9,908 nt of DNA from an uncultured Clostridia bacterium (GCA_945835425.1 CAMAJC010000041.1:1-9908), one strand, 5' to 3'. Positions 1 to 7,560 are shown, counted from the stretch's first letter. Numbers and translations: made by a program. The notes: a model not told the origin generated them from the sequence alone.

Positions 1-435
1 CATCTGGAAAGTGCCCTGCGGCTGATCGCGAGGGAATGCCTGCAGGATGAATTTGAGCAGCGGGTCTATGAACGCCCGGATATGTCCCCCAAGGAGCGAA
101 ATGACCTCTGGCTGCAGCTTTCGCGGGAATACCTTCCCGGAAGCGATTGCGCGGGCAATACCCATCTGGAAGAGGGCTGCTCCTGGCAGCATATCCCCCA
201 CGTTTTCCTCTGGCCCTTTTATGCGATCGATTATGCCCTCGCGCAGGTCTGCGCCCTGGAATACTGCCGCTGGATGCAGCAGGATAAAGACGCCGCCTGG
301 CAGAGCTACCTCACCTTCTGCCGGAAGACCGGCAGCATGGACTTCCCGCATCTGGTCAAGGCCGCAGGGCTCGATGACCCGTTCGCGGAAGGGACCCTGT
401 GCAGCCTGATCGGATGGCTGCAGGATCAGATCTGA
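1..435 (+). CDS. M3-family oligoendopeptidase, C-terminal part (5' end outside window)
   Basis: The frame is open from base 1 and ends at TGA 433-435, giving the last 144 residues of a protein whose start lies upstream. The segment FYAIDYALAQVCALEYCRWM (about residues 75-94 of the visible part), followed by a Gly-Ser-x-x-Phe stretch and AAGLDDPFAEGTL, is the characteristic C-terminus of M3 (thimet/PepF-like) zinc oligoendopeptidases. The HExxH zinc motif should lie before the window and cannot be checked. These enzymes are cytoplasmic and cleave short peptides. The position 96 bp upstream of a peptide-type ABC importer on the same strand fits a role in digesting imported peptides. I cannot tell PepF proper from the related non-PepF M3 group from this fragment alone, so no symbol is given. 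Confidence 0.88.
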   Translation, partial: HLESALRLIARECLQDEFEQRVYERPDMSPKERNDLWLQLSREYLPGSDCAGNTHLEEGCSWQHIPHVFLWPFYAIDYALAQVCALEYCRWMQQDKDAAWQSYLTFCRKTGSMDFPHLVKAAGLDDPFAEGTLCSLIGWLQDQI

Positions 436-438
436 TCC
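423..438. repeat. 16-bp perfect palindrome over the peptidase stop codon
   Basis: GGATCAGATCTGATCC reads identically on both strands and includes the TGA stop of the peptidase. It could be an operator half-site pair, part of an RNA fold, or chance. No T-run follows, so it is not a terminator by itself. Confidence 0.6.
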
Positions 439-459
439 GGTAAAACTTTGATGCGATAA

Positions 460-494
460 GATGCGCCGGAAAGGCGGTTCCCTTCCGGTGCGTC
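460..494 (+). promoter_or_regulatory. Intergenic hairpin between peptidase and binding-protein gene
   Basis: The 5' arm 460-474 (GATGCGCCGGAAAGG) pairs with the 3' arm 481-494 (CCTTCCGGTGCGTC), with two G-U pairs, one bulged A and a 6-nt loop. No U-rich tail follows, so a classical intrinsic terminator is unlikely. An mRNA-stabilising or processing hairpin ahead of the binding-protein message is a reasonable inference. The 96-bp gap shows no convincing -35/-10 pair to me. Confidence 0.5.
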
Positions 495-516
495 ATCCGT
501 ATATCCATACCGAAAT

Positions 517-523
517 AAAGGAG
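517..523 (+). promoter_or_regulatory. Ribosome binding site of the binding-protein gene
   Basis: AAAGGAG lies 8 nt before the ATG at 532. This supports that start, which also begins a clean lipoprotein signal peptide. Confidence 0.8.
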
Positions 524-531
524 AAATCAAC

Positions 532-2901
532 ATGACAAAACTCAGGAAAAGCATTGCCGTTTTACTGAGCCTGACGCTGTTTGCAGGAGCGCTGACCGCC
601 TGCGGAAATGGTGGCGGCAGCGGCTCGTCCTCGTCTGCTTCGGGGTCTGGCTCCTCCCAGTCCGCGTCCTCCGGCAGCAGCAGCGGCTCCGGCTCTGACT
701 CTGACGACACCTTTACCTACCGGTTCTTCTCGCTGAACACCCCCACCACCTGGAACAGCCATGAAGCCGAGGTCGTCGAATATGTCACCGCCTACACCGA
801 AATGAATATGTGGTCGCTCATTCTGAACGACACCGCCGACGGCTATGAATGGGTCTGCGAAATGGCTTCCGAGGAACCGGAAGACGTCACCGCCCAGTAC
901 GCGGGCGATGAAAACTGGGGCGTTCCGGCCGGTGCGACCGAAGGCTACGCCTGGCGCGTGACCCTGAATCCCGACGCCAAATGGGAAGACGGCACGCCGA
1001 TCAACGCCGACAGCTACATCTACTCGATGCACCAGATCTTAAACCCCGAGATGAACAACTACAGCGCCTCCGCCTACTACGTCACCCTGCCGATCTACAA
1101 CGCAGAGAACTACTACAAGGCCGGTCAGGGCACTGCGTATTATCTCGTCGCGGATATCGACACCTATGAGTTTGCCGACTACGGCGACGCACCCCTGTAC
1201 GTCAGCTTCACCCAGCCCACCAGCGCGTTCTGGGGCTATTCCGCCGAGGATTACTACAGCGGCTATGAAGCCTACTATCTGAACGCGGCCGGTGAAGACC
1301 TGCTGGAAAAATACGGCAGCGAGGACTATGTGGCCGTCACCGACGAGGTTATTTCCGACATCAACGAAATGCTGCTCAACTGGGGCTGGGAAGAAGACCC
1401 GTACAACTGGATGTACATGGCCTTCTATGAGCAGGAGCTTGCTCCCACCCAGTGGGAAAACGTCGGCTTCCTTAAGACCGGCGACTATGAGCTGACCGTC
1501 ATCCTGAAGACGCCGCTGGATGACTACTTCTTCAAATACTACAGCAACAACTACGCGCTGGTCAACGAAAAGGTTTACGAGGCCGGCAAGATGCAGACCG
1601 GCGACATGATCAAAACCAACTACGGCACCACCAAGGACTCCTATATCTCCTACGGTCCCTACAAGCTGGTCGAGTTCCTGGCCGACAAGGAATGGCATGT
1701 CACCCGCAACGAAAACTGGTACGGCTGGACCGACGGCAAGCATGAAGGCCAGTTCCAGGCTACCGACATTGTCTGCAGCATCATCACTGACTCCGCTACC
1801 CAGGAGCAGCTGTTCTTACAGGGCAAAGCCGACTCCCTGGCTCTGGACGCGAACCTCCTCAAGACCTATCAGGGCAGCGACTATGTCGTATACACCTCCA
1901 ACCCCTACATCTACTTCCTGAACATCAACAATGACGAAGAACTGCTCACCGAACGGGAAGAAGCAGGCGTCAACAAGACCATCCTGACCTACGCCGATTT
2001 CCGCAAAGGCATCTCCCTGGCGATGAACCGGATGGAATTTGTCGCCCAGCAGGGCCACGGCAAAGCGCTCTACGGCTATATCAGCGACTATTATGTCTAT
2101 GACGTCGAAAACGGCACCCGCTACCGCGACAGCGAAGCTGCCCAGCAGACTCTGAAGACCTTCTACGGCGTGAGCGACCTGGACGAGATCACCGGCTATG
2201 ACCTGGACGCTGCGAGAGAATGCCTCGTCTCCGGTTATGAACAGGCTCTGGCCGACGGCGTCGTCAGCGAAAGCGACGTCTTCGTCTTCGATTATCCCAC
2301 CTGGGACAATGATACCGCTTCCACCAAGGAAGTCAACTTCATGCAGAACTCCCTCGACGCAGCTACCAAGGGCACCGTCCTTGAAGGCCGCATCATCGTC
2401 AACATGGTCGTCAGCGAGGACTACTACGGTATGCTGGACAGCGGCGAGTACGATCTGTGCATGAGCGGCTGGAACGCAGGCGCTTCCAACCCCTACGCCC
2501 TGATGGAATTCTTCTGCACCGACAACGCTTCTCCGCAGGCTTACTTCGGCTTTGACGCAGAGAGCGAGACCCTGGATATCGTGGTCGGCGGTGAGACTGT
2601 CACCAACACCTACTACGGCTGGTTTGAAGAGCTGTGCTACGGCGCGTACGCCATCGCAGACGCCGACGTCCGCAACGAGATCCTCGCCGCTCTGGAACTG
2701 AACCTGATGCTCAAGTACCGCGACTGCCCGTTCTGGTGCTCCAGCTCCGCAGGCCTCTTAAGCCAGAAGATCGCTTACCCGACCTACGAGGAAGTCTTTG
2801 AGGTCGGCTTCGGCGGCATCCGCTTTATGACCTTCAACTTCACCGACGCGGAATGGGATCAGTACTGCGCTGACAACAACTATCAGCTGAATTACCAATA
2901 A
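532..2901 (+). CDS. Peptide-type ABC transporter substrate-binding lipoprotein (SBP family 5), enlarged
   Basis: This 789-residue extracellular binding protein should deliver substrate to the permease and ATPase genes immediately downstream. The N-terminus has basic residues (MTKLRK), a hydrophobic core and a lipobox LTAC with the lipidated Cys at 24. A low-complexity Ser/Gly linker follows (about 25-59) and would tether the protein to the membrane surface. The segment at about 148-166 (DAKWEDGTPINADSYIYSM) is the family 5 signature region (compare F-x-DGTP-x-TAxDVxYS). The C-terminal region contains SGWNAGASNPYALMEFF, similar to the ligand-pocket strand in OppA/DppA-like proteins. Family members are usually about 500-600 residues, so this one is clearly long. 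Extra Tyr- and acid-rich sequence occurs around 170-310. The peptide substrate is inferred from gene order and the neighbouring M3 peptidase; other family 5 ligands are possible. Confidence 0.92.
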   Translation: MTKLRKSIAVLLSLTLFAGALTACGNGGGSGSSSSASGSGSSQSASSGSSSGSGSDSDDTFTYRFFSLNTPTTWNSHEAEVVEYVTAYTEMNMWSLILNDTADGYEWVCEMASEEPEDVTAQYAGDENWGVPAGATEGYAWRVTLNPDAKWEDGTPINADSYIYSMHQILNPEMNNYSASAYYVTLPIYNAENYYKAGQGTAYYLVADIDTYEFADYGDAPLYVSFTQPTSAFWGYSAEDYYSGYEAYYLNAAGEDLLEKYGSEDYVAVTDEVISDINEMLLNWGWEEDPYNWMYMAFYEQELAPTQWENVGFLKTGDYELTVILKTPLDDYFFKYYSNNYALVNEKVYEAGKMQTGDMIKTNYGTTKDSYISYGPYKLVEFLADKEWHVTRNENWYGWTDGKHEGQFQATDIVCSIITDSATQEQLFLQGKADSLALDANLLKTYQGSDYVVYTSNPYIYFLNINNDEELLTEREEAGVNKTILTYADFRKGISLAMNRMEFVAQQGHGKALYGYISDYYVYDVENGTRYRDSEAAQQTLKTFYGVSDLDEITGYDLDAARECLVSGYEQALADGVVSESDVFVFDYPTWDNDTASTKEVNFMQNSLDAATKGTVLEGRIIVNMVVSEDYYGMLDSGEYDLCMSGWNAGASNPYALMEFFCTDNASPQAYFGFDAESETLDIVVGGETVTNTYYGWFEELCYGAYAIADADVRNEILAALELNLMLKYRDCPFWCSSSAGLLSQKIAYPTYEEVFEVGFGGIRFMTFNFTDAEWDQYCADNNYQLNYQ

Positions 2902-2931
2902 TCCCCGGCTGCATCTTTCATCTGAAACGGC

Positions 2932-2970
2932 TATCCGCCAAACAGCGCACATTTTGCTGTTTGGCGGATA
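2932..2970 (+). promoter_or_regulatory. 15-bp perfect hairpin between SBP and first permease
   Basis: Arm 2932-2946 (TATCCGCCAAACAGC) is exactly complementary to 2956-2970, with a 9-nt loop. Only a poor T-tract follows (TCTTGTCA). It resembles the leaky terminator or 3' stabiliser often found after binding-protein genes, which lets the binding protein be made in excess over the membrane subunits. That role is inferred. Confidence 0.75.
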
Positions 2971-2991
2971 TCTTGTCACAACCCTTGATAC

Positions 2992-2999
2992 GGAAAGGA
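2992..2999 (+). promoter_or_regulatory. Ribosome binding site of the first permease
   Basis: GGAAAGGA lies 12 nt before the ATG at 3012, a slightly long spacing (21 nt to the in-frame ATG at 3021). It argues against the upstream TTG at 2961, which sits inside the hairpin arm. Confidence 0.6.
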
Positions 3000-3011
3000 T
3001 CTCAAACTACT

Positions 3012-3986
3012 ATGAAAAGCATGGCAACTTATATCCTGAAGCGTATTGTGCTCATGCTGTGCGTCTGCTTTATCATTATGACCATCTGCTTCGTCATGAT
3101 CCGGATGCTGCCCGACCAGCTGCCCCGCGGCAGCGGAGACTATGCCGCCGCAGTTCTGGCCATGCGCAAGGCCTGGGGCTATGATGAGCCGATCCTGACA
3201 CAATATATCATCTTCCTGAAAAAGGTATTTACCGAGTGGGACTGGGGCGTCTGCACCAAGGTCGGCACCTACCTGACCCCTGTAACCAGCCATATCGCCC
3301 AGAAGCTTCCCGCAACCATCGCCGTCAACGCCTGGTCGATGGTCGTCAGCATCCCGCTGGGACTGCTGTTCGGCATCTACGCCGCCCTGAAAAAGAATAA
3401 ATGGCAGGACCATGTGATCTCGGTCGTTATCATGCTGTTTATCTCGGTCCCGGCTTACATCTACGCCTTTGTCGTCCAGTATTTCCTGGGCTTCAAGCTG
3501 GGGTGGTTCCCCATCGTCGTGGCTTCCGGCACCAATTATTTTTCGCCGGAAATGCTCAAATCGATGGTGCTGCCCGTCATGTCCATGTCGTTTGGCACCA
3601 TCGCCAGCCTGATGCGCGCAGTCCGCGCCGAGCTGACCGAGACGCTGACCAGCGACTATATGCTGCTGGCCCGGACCAAGGGCCTGACCCGCCGGCAGGC
3701 GACCCTCCGCCATGCCCTGCGCAATTCGATGGTGCCCATCATGCCGATGATCATCAGCCAGTTCGTCATGGTTCTGTCCGGCTCGCTGATCATCGAAAAG
3801 ATCTTCGGCATCCCCGGCATCGGCAGCACCTATGTATCCTCCATTCTCGAACGGGACTACAGCCTGTTCCTGGCAGTCAGTATGTTTTACACCGTCATCA
3901 GCCTCGCAGCGACCCTGGTCATTGACCTGAGCTACGGTCTGGTTGACCCCCGTATTCGGATTGGAGGCGGCAAGAACAATGAATAA
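3012..3986 (+). CDS. oppB: ABC transporter permease, OppB/DppB type
   Basis: This 324-residue inner-membrane subunit is a normal length for the family. Hydrophobic spans lie at about 12-30, 103-126, 134-159, 185-203, 240-262 and 286-310, a six-span layout with a long outer loop after the first span. The N-terminus TYILKRIVLMLCVCFIIMTI is typical of OppB-like permeases. The EAA-type coupling loop is at about 215-243 (DYMLLARTKGLTRRQATLRH), where the ATPase docks. The C-terminus has the usual LVDPRIR. The ATG at 3012 is chosen because a GGAAAGGA precedes it and translation from it begins just before the first span; the open frame extends back to TTG 2961. The last 8 bases overlap the next gene. 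The partner permease and both ATPases follow, so the set is complete. Peptide specificity is inferred. Confidence 0.93.
   Translation: MKSMATYILKRIVLMLCVCFIIMTICFVMIRMLPDQLPRGSGDYAAAVLAMRKAWGYDEPILTQYIIFLKKVFTEWDWGVCTKVGTYLTPVTSHIAQKLPATIAVNAWSMVVSIPLGLLFGIYAALKKNKWQDHVISVVIMLFISVPAYIYAFVVQYFLGFKLGWFPIVVASGTNYFSPEMLKSMVLPVMSMSFGTIASLMRAVRAELTETLTSDYMLLARTKGLTRRQATLRHALRNSMVPIMPMIISQFVMVLSGSLIIEKIFGIPGIGSTYVSSILERDYSLFLAVSMFYTVISLAATLVIDLSYGLVDPRIRIGGGKNNE
3963..3967 (+). promoter_or_regulatory. Ribosome binding site of the second permease
   Basis: GGAGG lies 11 nt before the ATG at 3979, inside the end of the preceding gene. It favours this ATG over the in-frame TTG at 3943. Confidence 0.65.
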
Positions 3987-5445
3987 ACAGGAATTTCCCG
4001 ATCTTCCGAAGGAAAAATTCGTCTTTGTCCAGCAGGCAGAGAATATCCATGACGCCCGGTTCGAGACCAAGGCCGTCGGCTATTTCGGCGACGCATGGGG
4101 CCGGTTTAAAAAGAACAAAGGCTCGGTCGTCGCGGCGTTTATCATCCTGCTGCTGATTATCTTTGCGGTGTTCACCCCGATCTTCTCCACCTACGATATG
4201 TCCTTCACCGACTCCTATTATGTCTATGTCCTGCCGAAAAGCAATTTCCTCAGCCGCTTTGGCATCTGGGACGGCTGCACCGGCAAGACCGTCAACCAGC
4301 AGACCTATGACTACTACGAAGCCTGTGACGCGATCACCGCGGTTAAGGACTCCTATGAATCGACGGTCAACGGCCGCACCAACACCTATTATGATATCGA
4401 GGTCGATTCCTACCGGGCTGTCGGCTATGTCTACATCAACCTGACCCCGTCCGAATACGAAGCAGCCCGCGCTTATGAGGAAGAAAACGGCGTCCGGCTG
4501 TTCTACCCCATGGTCAACACCAGCAAGGTTGCCCAGGAGATGAACCGGGACAACGCAAACTTCTGGTATGAGCACAACGCCAAGGGCGTTGCTTCGAGAG
4601 AAGCCGACGGCACCCTGATCCCGAACTTCAAAACCGACGACCAGAGCGCCGACGGACTCTCCTACTACTCCCTCAAGATGAACGGCAAGCAGTATCAGGT
4701 CCGGGTCTACTACTACGACTGGTTTACCTATCTCCACGGCCGTGCGCCCTGCTTCCTGTTCGGCACCGACAATCTGGGGCATGATATCCTGTCCAGACTG
4801 GCCTCCGGCGCGAGATTCTCCCTGATGCTGAGCGTTATCGTCTCGGCCATCAACTTCCTCATCGGCACCGTCTACGGCGCCATCGAGGGCTACTACGGCG
4901 GCAAGCTGGACCTGGTCATGGAGAGAATCGCCGACGTGCTTTACTCGATTCCCTATATGGTCATGTTCTCCCTGCTGCAGCTGCGCTGGGGCAAGGAGAT
5001 CGGCGTTGTCGGAGCACTGCTGCTGGCCTTCGTCCTGACCGGCTGGATCAGCGTCGCCAGTACCGTCCGCACCCAGTTCTACCGGTTTAAAGGACAGGAA
5101 TATGTCCTCGCGGCCAGAACCCTTGGCGCCAGCGACGCACGGCTCATTGCCCGCTGCATCCTTCCCAACGCCCTCGGCACGATCATCACCGCCTGCATCC
5201 TGATGGTCCCCAGCGTTATCTTTACGGAATCCTCCCTGTCCTACCTGGGCGTATTGAACCTGGATTCCTCGACCCTGACCAGCGTCGGCACGATGCTTTC
5301 CAATGCCCAGACGGCGCTGTCGACCTATCCCCACGCGATCCTGTTCCCGGCCCTGTTCATCTCCCTGATGATGATCTCCTTTAATCTGTTCGGCAACGGC
5401 CTGCGGGATGCGCTCAATCCCACACTGCGAGGTGCGGAGGAATGA
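3979..5445 (+). CDS. oppC: ABC transporter permease, OppC/DppC type, with large extracellular insertion
   Basis: At 488 residues this subunit is much longer than the roughly 300 usual for OppC/DppC. A cytoplasmic N-terminus is followed by the first membrane span at about 50-69. The conserved FGTDNLGHDILSRL, which in ordinary members comes soon after that span, begins only at 261. About 185 residues (73-258) are therefore inserted. They are hydrophilic and rich in Tyr, Asp, Glu and Asn, and include Cys100, Cys116 and Cys258. By topology they should form a soluble domain outside the cell beside the binding protein. The rest is standard: spans from about 273 onward and the EAA coupling loop at about 374-400 (EYVLAARTLGASDARLIARC). 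The start overlaps the previous gene by 8 bases, and the stop overlaps the frame of the following ATPase. The family call is sure; the function of the insertion is unknown. Confidence 0.92.
   Translation: MNKQEFPDLPKEKFVFVQQAENIHDARFETKAVGYFGDAWGRFKKNKGSVVAAFIILLLIIFAVFTPIFSTYDMSFTDSYYVYVLPKSNFLSRFGIWDGCTGKTVNQQTYDYYEACDAITAVKDSYESTVNGRTNTYYDIEVDSYRAVGYVYINLTPSEYEAARAYEEENGVRLFYPMVNTSKVAQEMNRDNANFWYEHNAKGVASREADGTLIPNFKTDDQSADGLSYYSLKMNGKQYQVRVYYYDWFTYLHGRAPCFLFGTDNLGHDILSRLASGARFSLMLSVIVSAINFLIGTVYGAIEGYYGGKLDLVMERIADVLYSIPYMVMFSLLQLRWGKEIGVVGALLLAFVLTGWISVASTVRTQFYRFKGQEYVLAARTLGASDARLIARCILPNALGTIITACILMVPSVIFTESSLSYLGVLNLDSSTLTSVGTMLSNAQTALSTYPHAILFPALFISLMMISFNLFGNGLRDALNPTLRGAEE
5436..5440 (+). 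promoter_or_regulatory. Ribosome binding site that decides the OppD start
   Basis: GGAGG is only 1 nt from the ATG at 5442 but 7 nt from the ATG at 5448. Spacing therefore favours 5448, shortening the protein by two residues compared with the longest reading. Confidence 0.7.
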
Positions 5446-5447
5446 TA

Positions 5448-6503
5448 ATGGAAGAAAAAGAGAAAATTCTGCAGGTAAAAAACCTCACCATCTCCTTCCG
5501 GACAGGCGGAGGCATGGTGCGGGCTGTACGGGACATCAGCTTTGACCTGTACAAAGGCGAGACCCTCGCCATCGTCGGCGAGTCCGGCTCCGGCAAATCG
5601 GTCACAGCCCGTTCCCTGATGGGTATCCTGGCGCCCAACGCCGTTGTGGACGGCGGCTCTATTCTGTATGAGGATACCGATCTGTTAAAGCTGCCGGAGA
5701 GTGAGTTTCACAGATACCGCGGCAACAAGCTGGGCATGATCTTCCAGGACCCGCTGTCCAGCCTGAACCCCATCATGAAGGTGGGCAAGCAGCTGACCGA
5801 GTCGATGCGCCTCAACGGGAAGATCTCCCGGAAGGACGCTAAGGCCCGTGCCTTGGAGCTGCTGGCCGGCGTCGGCATTTCCGACCCGGAGCGTCGCTAT
5901 AACCAGTACCCCTTCGAGCTGTCCGGCGGTATGCGGCAGCGCATCGTCATCGCCATCGCCCTTTCGGCCAACCCAGACCTGCTGATCTGCGACGAACCAA
6001 CCACCGCTCTGGACGTCACGATCCAGGCGCAGATTCTGGAGCTGATCAACTCGATCAAGCGGGAGCGGCAGCTGTCGGTCATCTTCATCACCCACGACAT
6101 GGGCGTTGTCGCCAACATGGCCGACCGTATCGCCGTCATGTACGCCGGCAAGATTGTCGAGTACGGCACGGCGGACGAGATTTTCTACCATCCTGCCCAT
6201 CCCTATACCTGGGCGCTGCTGGCCTCGATCCCCGACCTGGACACCAAGGAAAAGCTGGAGTCGATCCCCGGCACGCCGCCCAATATGCTGTTCCCGCCCA
6301 AGGGAGACGCGTTCGCGGCACGGAATAAGTACGCCATGGCCATCGACTTTGAGGAGCAGCCGCCGCTGTTTCAGATTTCGCCCACCCATTACGCGGCCAC
6401 CTGGCTGCTGCACCCCAATGCGCCCAAGGTGGACCCGCCCGAAATCGTAACGCAGCGTATCCGCCGGATGCAGAAGCTGGGAGGTGAGCTGGATGGCAAC
6501 TGA
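5448..6503 (+). CDS. oppD: Peptide ABC transporter ATP-binding protein, OppD/DppD type
   Basis: This 351-residue cytoplasmic ATPase powers import with its partner encoded next. Visible motifs are Walker A GESGSGKS (44-51), the Q-loop segment MIFQDPLSSLNPIM, signature LSGGMRQR (158-165), Walker B LLICDEP (178-184) with the D-loop TALD, and switch His216 in ITHD. All catalytic residues look intact. The C-terminal oligo_HPY region (about 265-325) is present, but the Cys residues expected there are replaced: Asp287, Asn293, Asp300 and Thr318 occupy the usual Cys places, as in KGDAFAARNKYAM. The iron-sulfur or cysteine site described for some OppD/DppD proteins should therefore be absent. The start was chosen by ribosome-binding-site spacing; ATG 5442 is the alternative. 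The gene overlaps the following one by 11 bases. Confidence 0.94.
   Translation: MEEKEKILQVKNLTISFRTGGGMVRAVRDISFDLYKGETLAIVGESGSGKSVTARSLMGILAPNAVVDGGSILYEDTDLLKLPESEFHRYRGNKLGMIFQDPLSSLNPIMKVGKQLTESMRLNGKISRKDAKARALELLAGVGISDPERRYNQYPFELSGGMRQRIVIAIALSANPDLLICDEPTTALDVTIQAQILELINSIKRERQLSVIFITHDMGVVANMADRIAVMYAGKIVEYGTADEIFYHPAHPYTWALLASIPDLDTKEKLESIPGTPPNMLFPPKGDAFAARNKYAMAIDFEEQPPLFQISPTHYAATWLLHPNAPKVDPPEIVTQRIRRMQKLGGELDGN
6480..6487 (+). promoter_or_regulatory. Ribosome binding site that decides the OppF start
   Basis: GGAGGTGA is 5 nt before the ATG at 6493. The in-frame GTG at 6484 lies inside this site and is therefore unlikely to be the start. Confidence 0.75.
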
Positions 6504-7560
6504 AAAACCGGAACTGCTGCGGGTCGAGCACCTGCGCCAGTATTTTAAGTCCGGCCATGCGGTCACGAAGGCCGTCGACGATGTCAGCTTCTCGGTGAAA
6601 AACGGCGAGATCGTCGGACTGGTCGGTGAATCCGGCTGCGGCAAGACCACCACAGCCCGCTCGGTCATCAAGCTGTACAACATCACCGGCGGAAAGGTCT
6701 GGTTTGACGGCGAGCTGATCTCCGCAGGAACATGGGACGAGCAGGAAGCGCTCCGCCAGGCAAAGGCTGCGCTCAAGGCAGCTGCGCCGTCGGAAAAAGC
6801 GGAGGCAAGAGCGCGTCTGCTGGAAGCAAAAGCAAAATGCCGCGAGGCAGAGGCACAGTCCAAAGCCCTGCGCAAAAAGTACCCCACCGTCACCCAGATT
6901 CAGATGATCTTCCAGGACCCGATGGCTTCTCTGAATCCCCGTATGACCATCAAGGAGATCATCGCCGAGGGTCTGCGCATCCGCGGAATGAAAGACGAAA
7001 AGAAGATAAGCGACATGGTCATGGACGTGCTGGGCAAGGTAGGGCTCTTGCCGGAGCACGCCAACCGCTATCCCCATGAGTTCTCCGGCGGTCAGCGGCA
7101 GCGCATCGGCGTCGCCCGCGCCATTATCATGGAGCCGAAGATGATTATCGCCGACGAGCCGGTCTCCGCTCTGGACGTATCGATTCAGGCGCAGGTCATC
7201 AACCTGCTGGGCAGTCTGCGGGAGGAGATGGGCATCTCCATTCTGTTCATCGCCCATGACCTGTCGGTCGTCAAGTACTTCTCCGACCGCATCGGCGTCA
7301 TGTATTTCGGCCATCTGGTCGAACTGGCGGAGTCGGACGAGCTGTTTGCCCGGCCGCTGCACGGCTATACCCAGTCGCTGCTCTCCGCCATCCCCATGCC
7401 GGACCCGCACTACGAAAAGCGCCGCAAGCGCATCATCTACCAGCCGCCGCAGTATACCCCTGAGGAAGAAGCGGATCTGGCCCTGCGGGAAATCTTCCCC
7501 GGGCATTTCGTCCGCTGCACCGCGGCAGAAGCGGAGCGGCTGAAGGGACAGGCCCAATGA
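6493..7560 (+). CDS. oppF: Peptide ABC transporter ATP-binding protein, OppF/DppF type, with helical insertion
   Basis: This second ATPase has 355 residues. Motifs are Walker A GESGCGKT (45-52), Q-loop QMIFQDPMASLNPRM with Gln141, signature FSGGQRQR (197-204), Walker B MIIADEP (217-223) with SALD, and switch His255 in IAHD. The Walker A to Q-loop distance is about 89 residues, roughly twice the usual for OppF. The extra stretch (about 80-130) is Ala/Lys/Glu/Arg-rich with no Pro or Gly except near its ends and at Pro99, so a charged helix or short helical hairpin is likely. The C-terminal tail contains YQPPQYTPEEEADLALREIF and PGHFVRC, a form I associate with Firmicute oligopeptide ATPases rather than the Cys-rich enterobacterial one. 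It overlaps OppD by 11 bases, and its stop overlaps the next ATG. OppD and OppF are expected to form a heterodimer under OppB/OppC. Confidence 0.93.
   Translation: MATEKPELLRVEHLRQYFKSGHAVTKAVDDVSFSVKNGEIVGLVGESGCGKTTTARSVIKLYNITGGKVWFDGELISAGTWDEQEALRQAKAALKAAAPSEKAEARARLLEAKAKCREAEAQSKALRKKYPTVTQIQMIFQDPMASLNPRMTIKEIIAEGLRIRGMKDEKKISDMVMDVLGKVGLLPEHANRYPHEFSGGQRQRIGVARAIIMEPKMIIADEPVSALDVSIQAQVINLLGSLREEMGISILFIAHDLSVVKYFSDRIGVMYFGHLVELAESDELFARPLHGYTQSLLSAIPMPDPHYEKRRKRIIYQPPQYTPEEEADLALREIFPGHFVRCTAAEAERLKGQAQ

Noticed and set aside
593..708. Ser/Gly-coding low-complexity stretch as a tandem repeat array
   Set aside because: It is simply the coding sequence of the lipoprotein linker; the codons vary and no regular repeat unit is present.
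2961..3011. TTG-initiated N-terminal extension of oppB
   Set aside because: The TTG lies within the hairpin arm, the extra 17 residues are unlike the family, and the better site precedes ATG 3012.
2954..3184. Short + strand frame overlapping the oppB start
   Set aside because: It starts inside the hairpin and is out of frame with oppB, with no ribosome binding site or recognisable product.
2976..4070. 364-codon open frame on the - strand
   Set aside because: It is antisense to oppB; the product is His/Asp/Gln-rich, as expected for a shadow frame.
3919..5334. 471-codon open frame on the - strand
   Set aside because: It lies wholly opposite the oppC gene, whose family motifs are clear. The GC-rich third positions of the real gene keep the opposite frame open, and its translation is Asp/Gly/Gln/Val-rich without recognisable domains.
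6136..7557. 473-codon open frame on the - strand
   Set aside because: It is antisense to the end of oppD and all of oppF, both of which have all ATPase motifs. No domain is recognisable in the antisense product.
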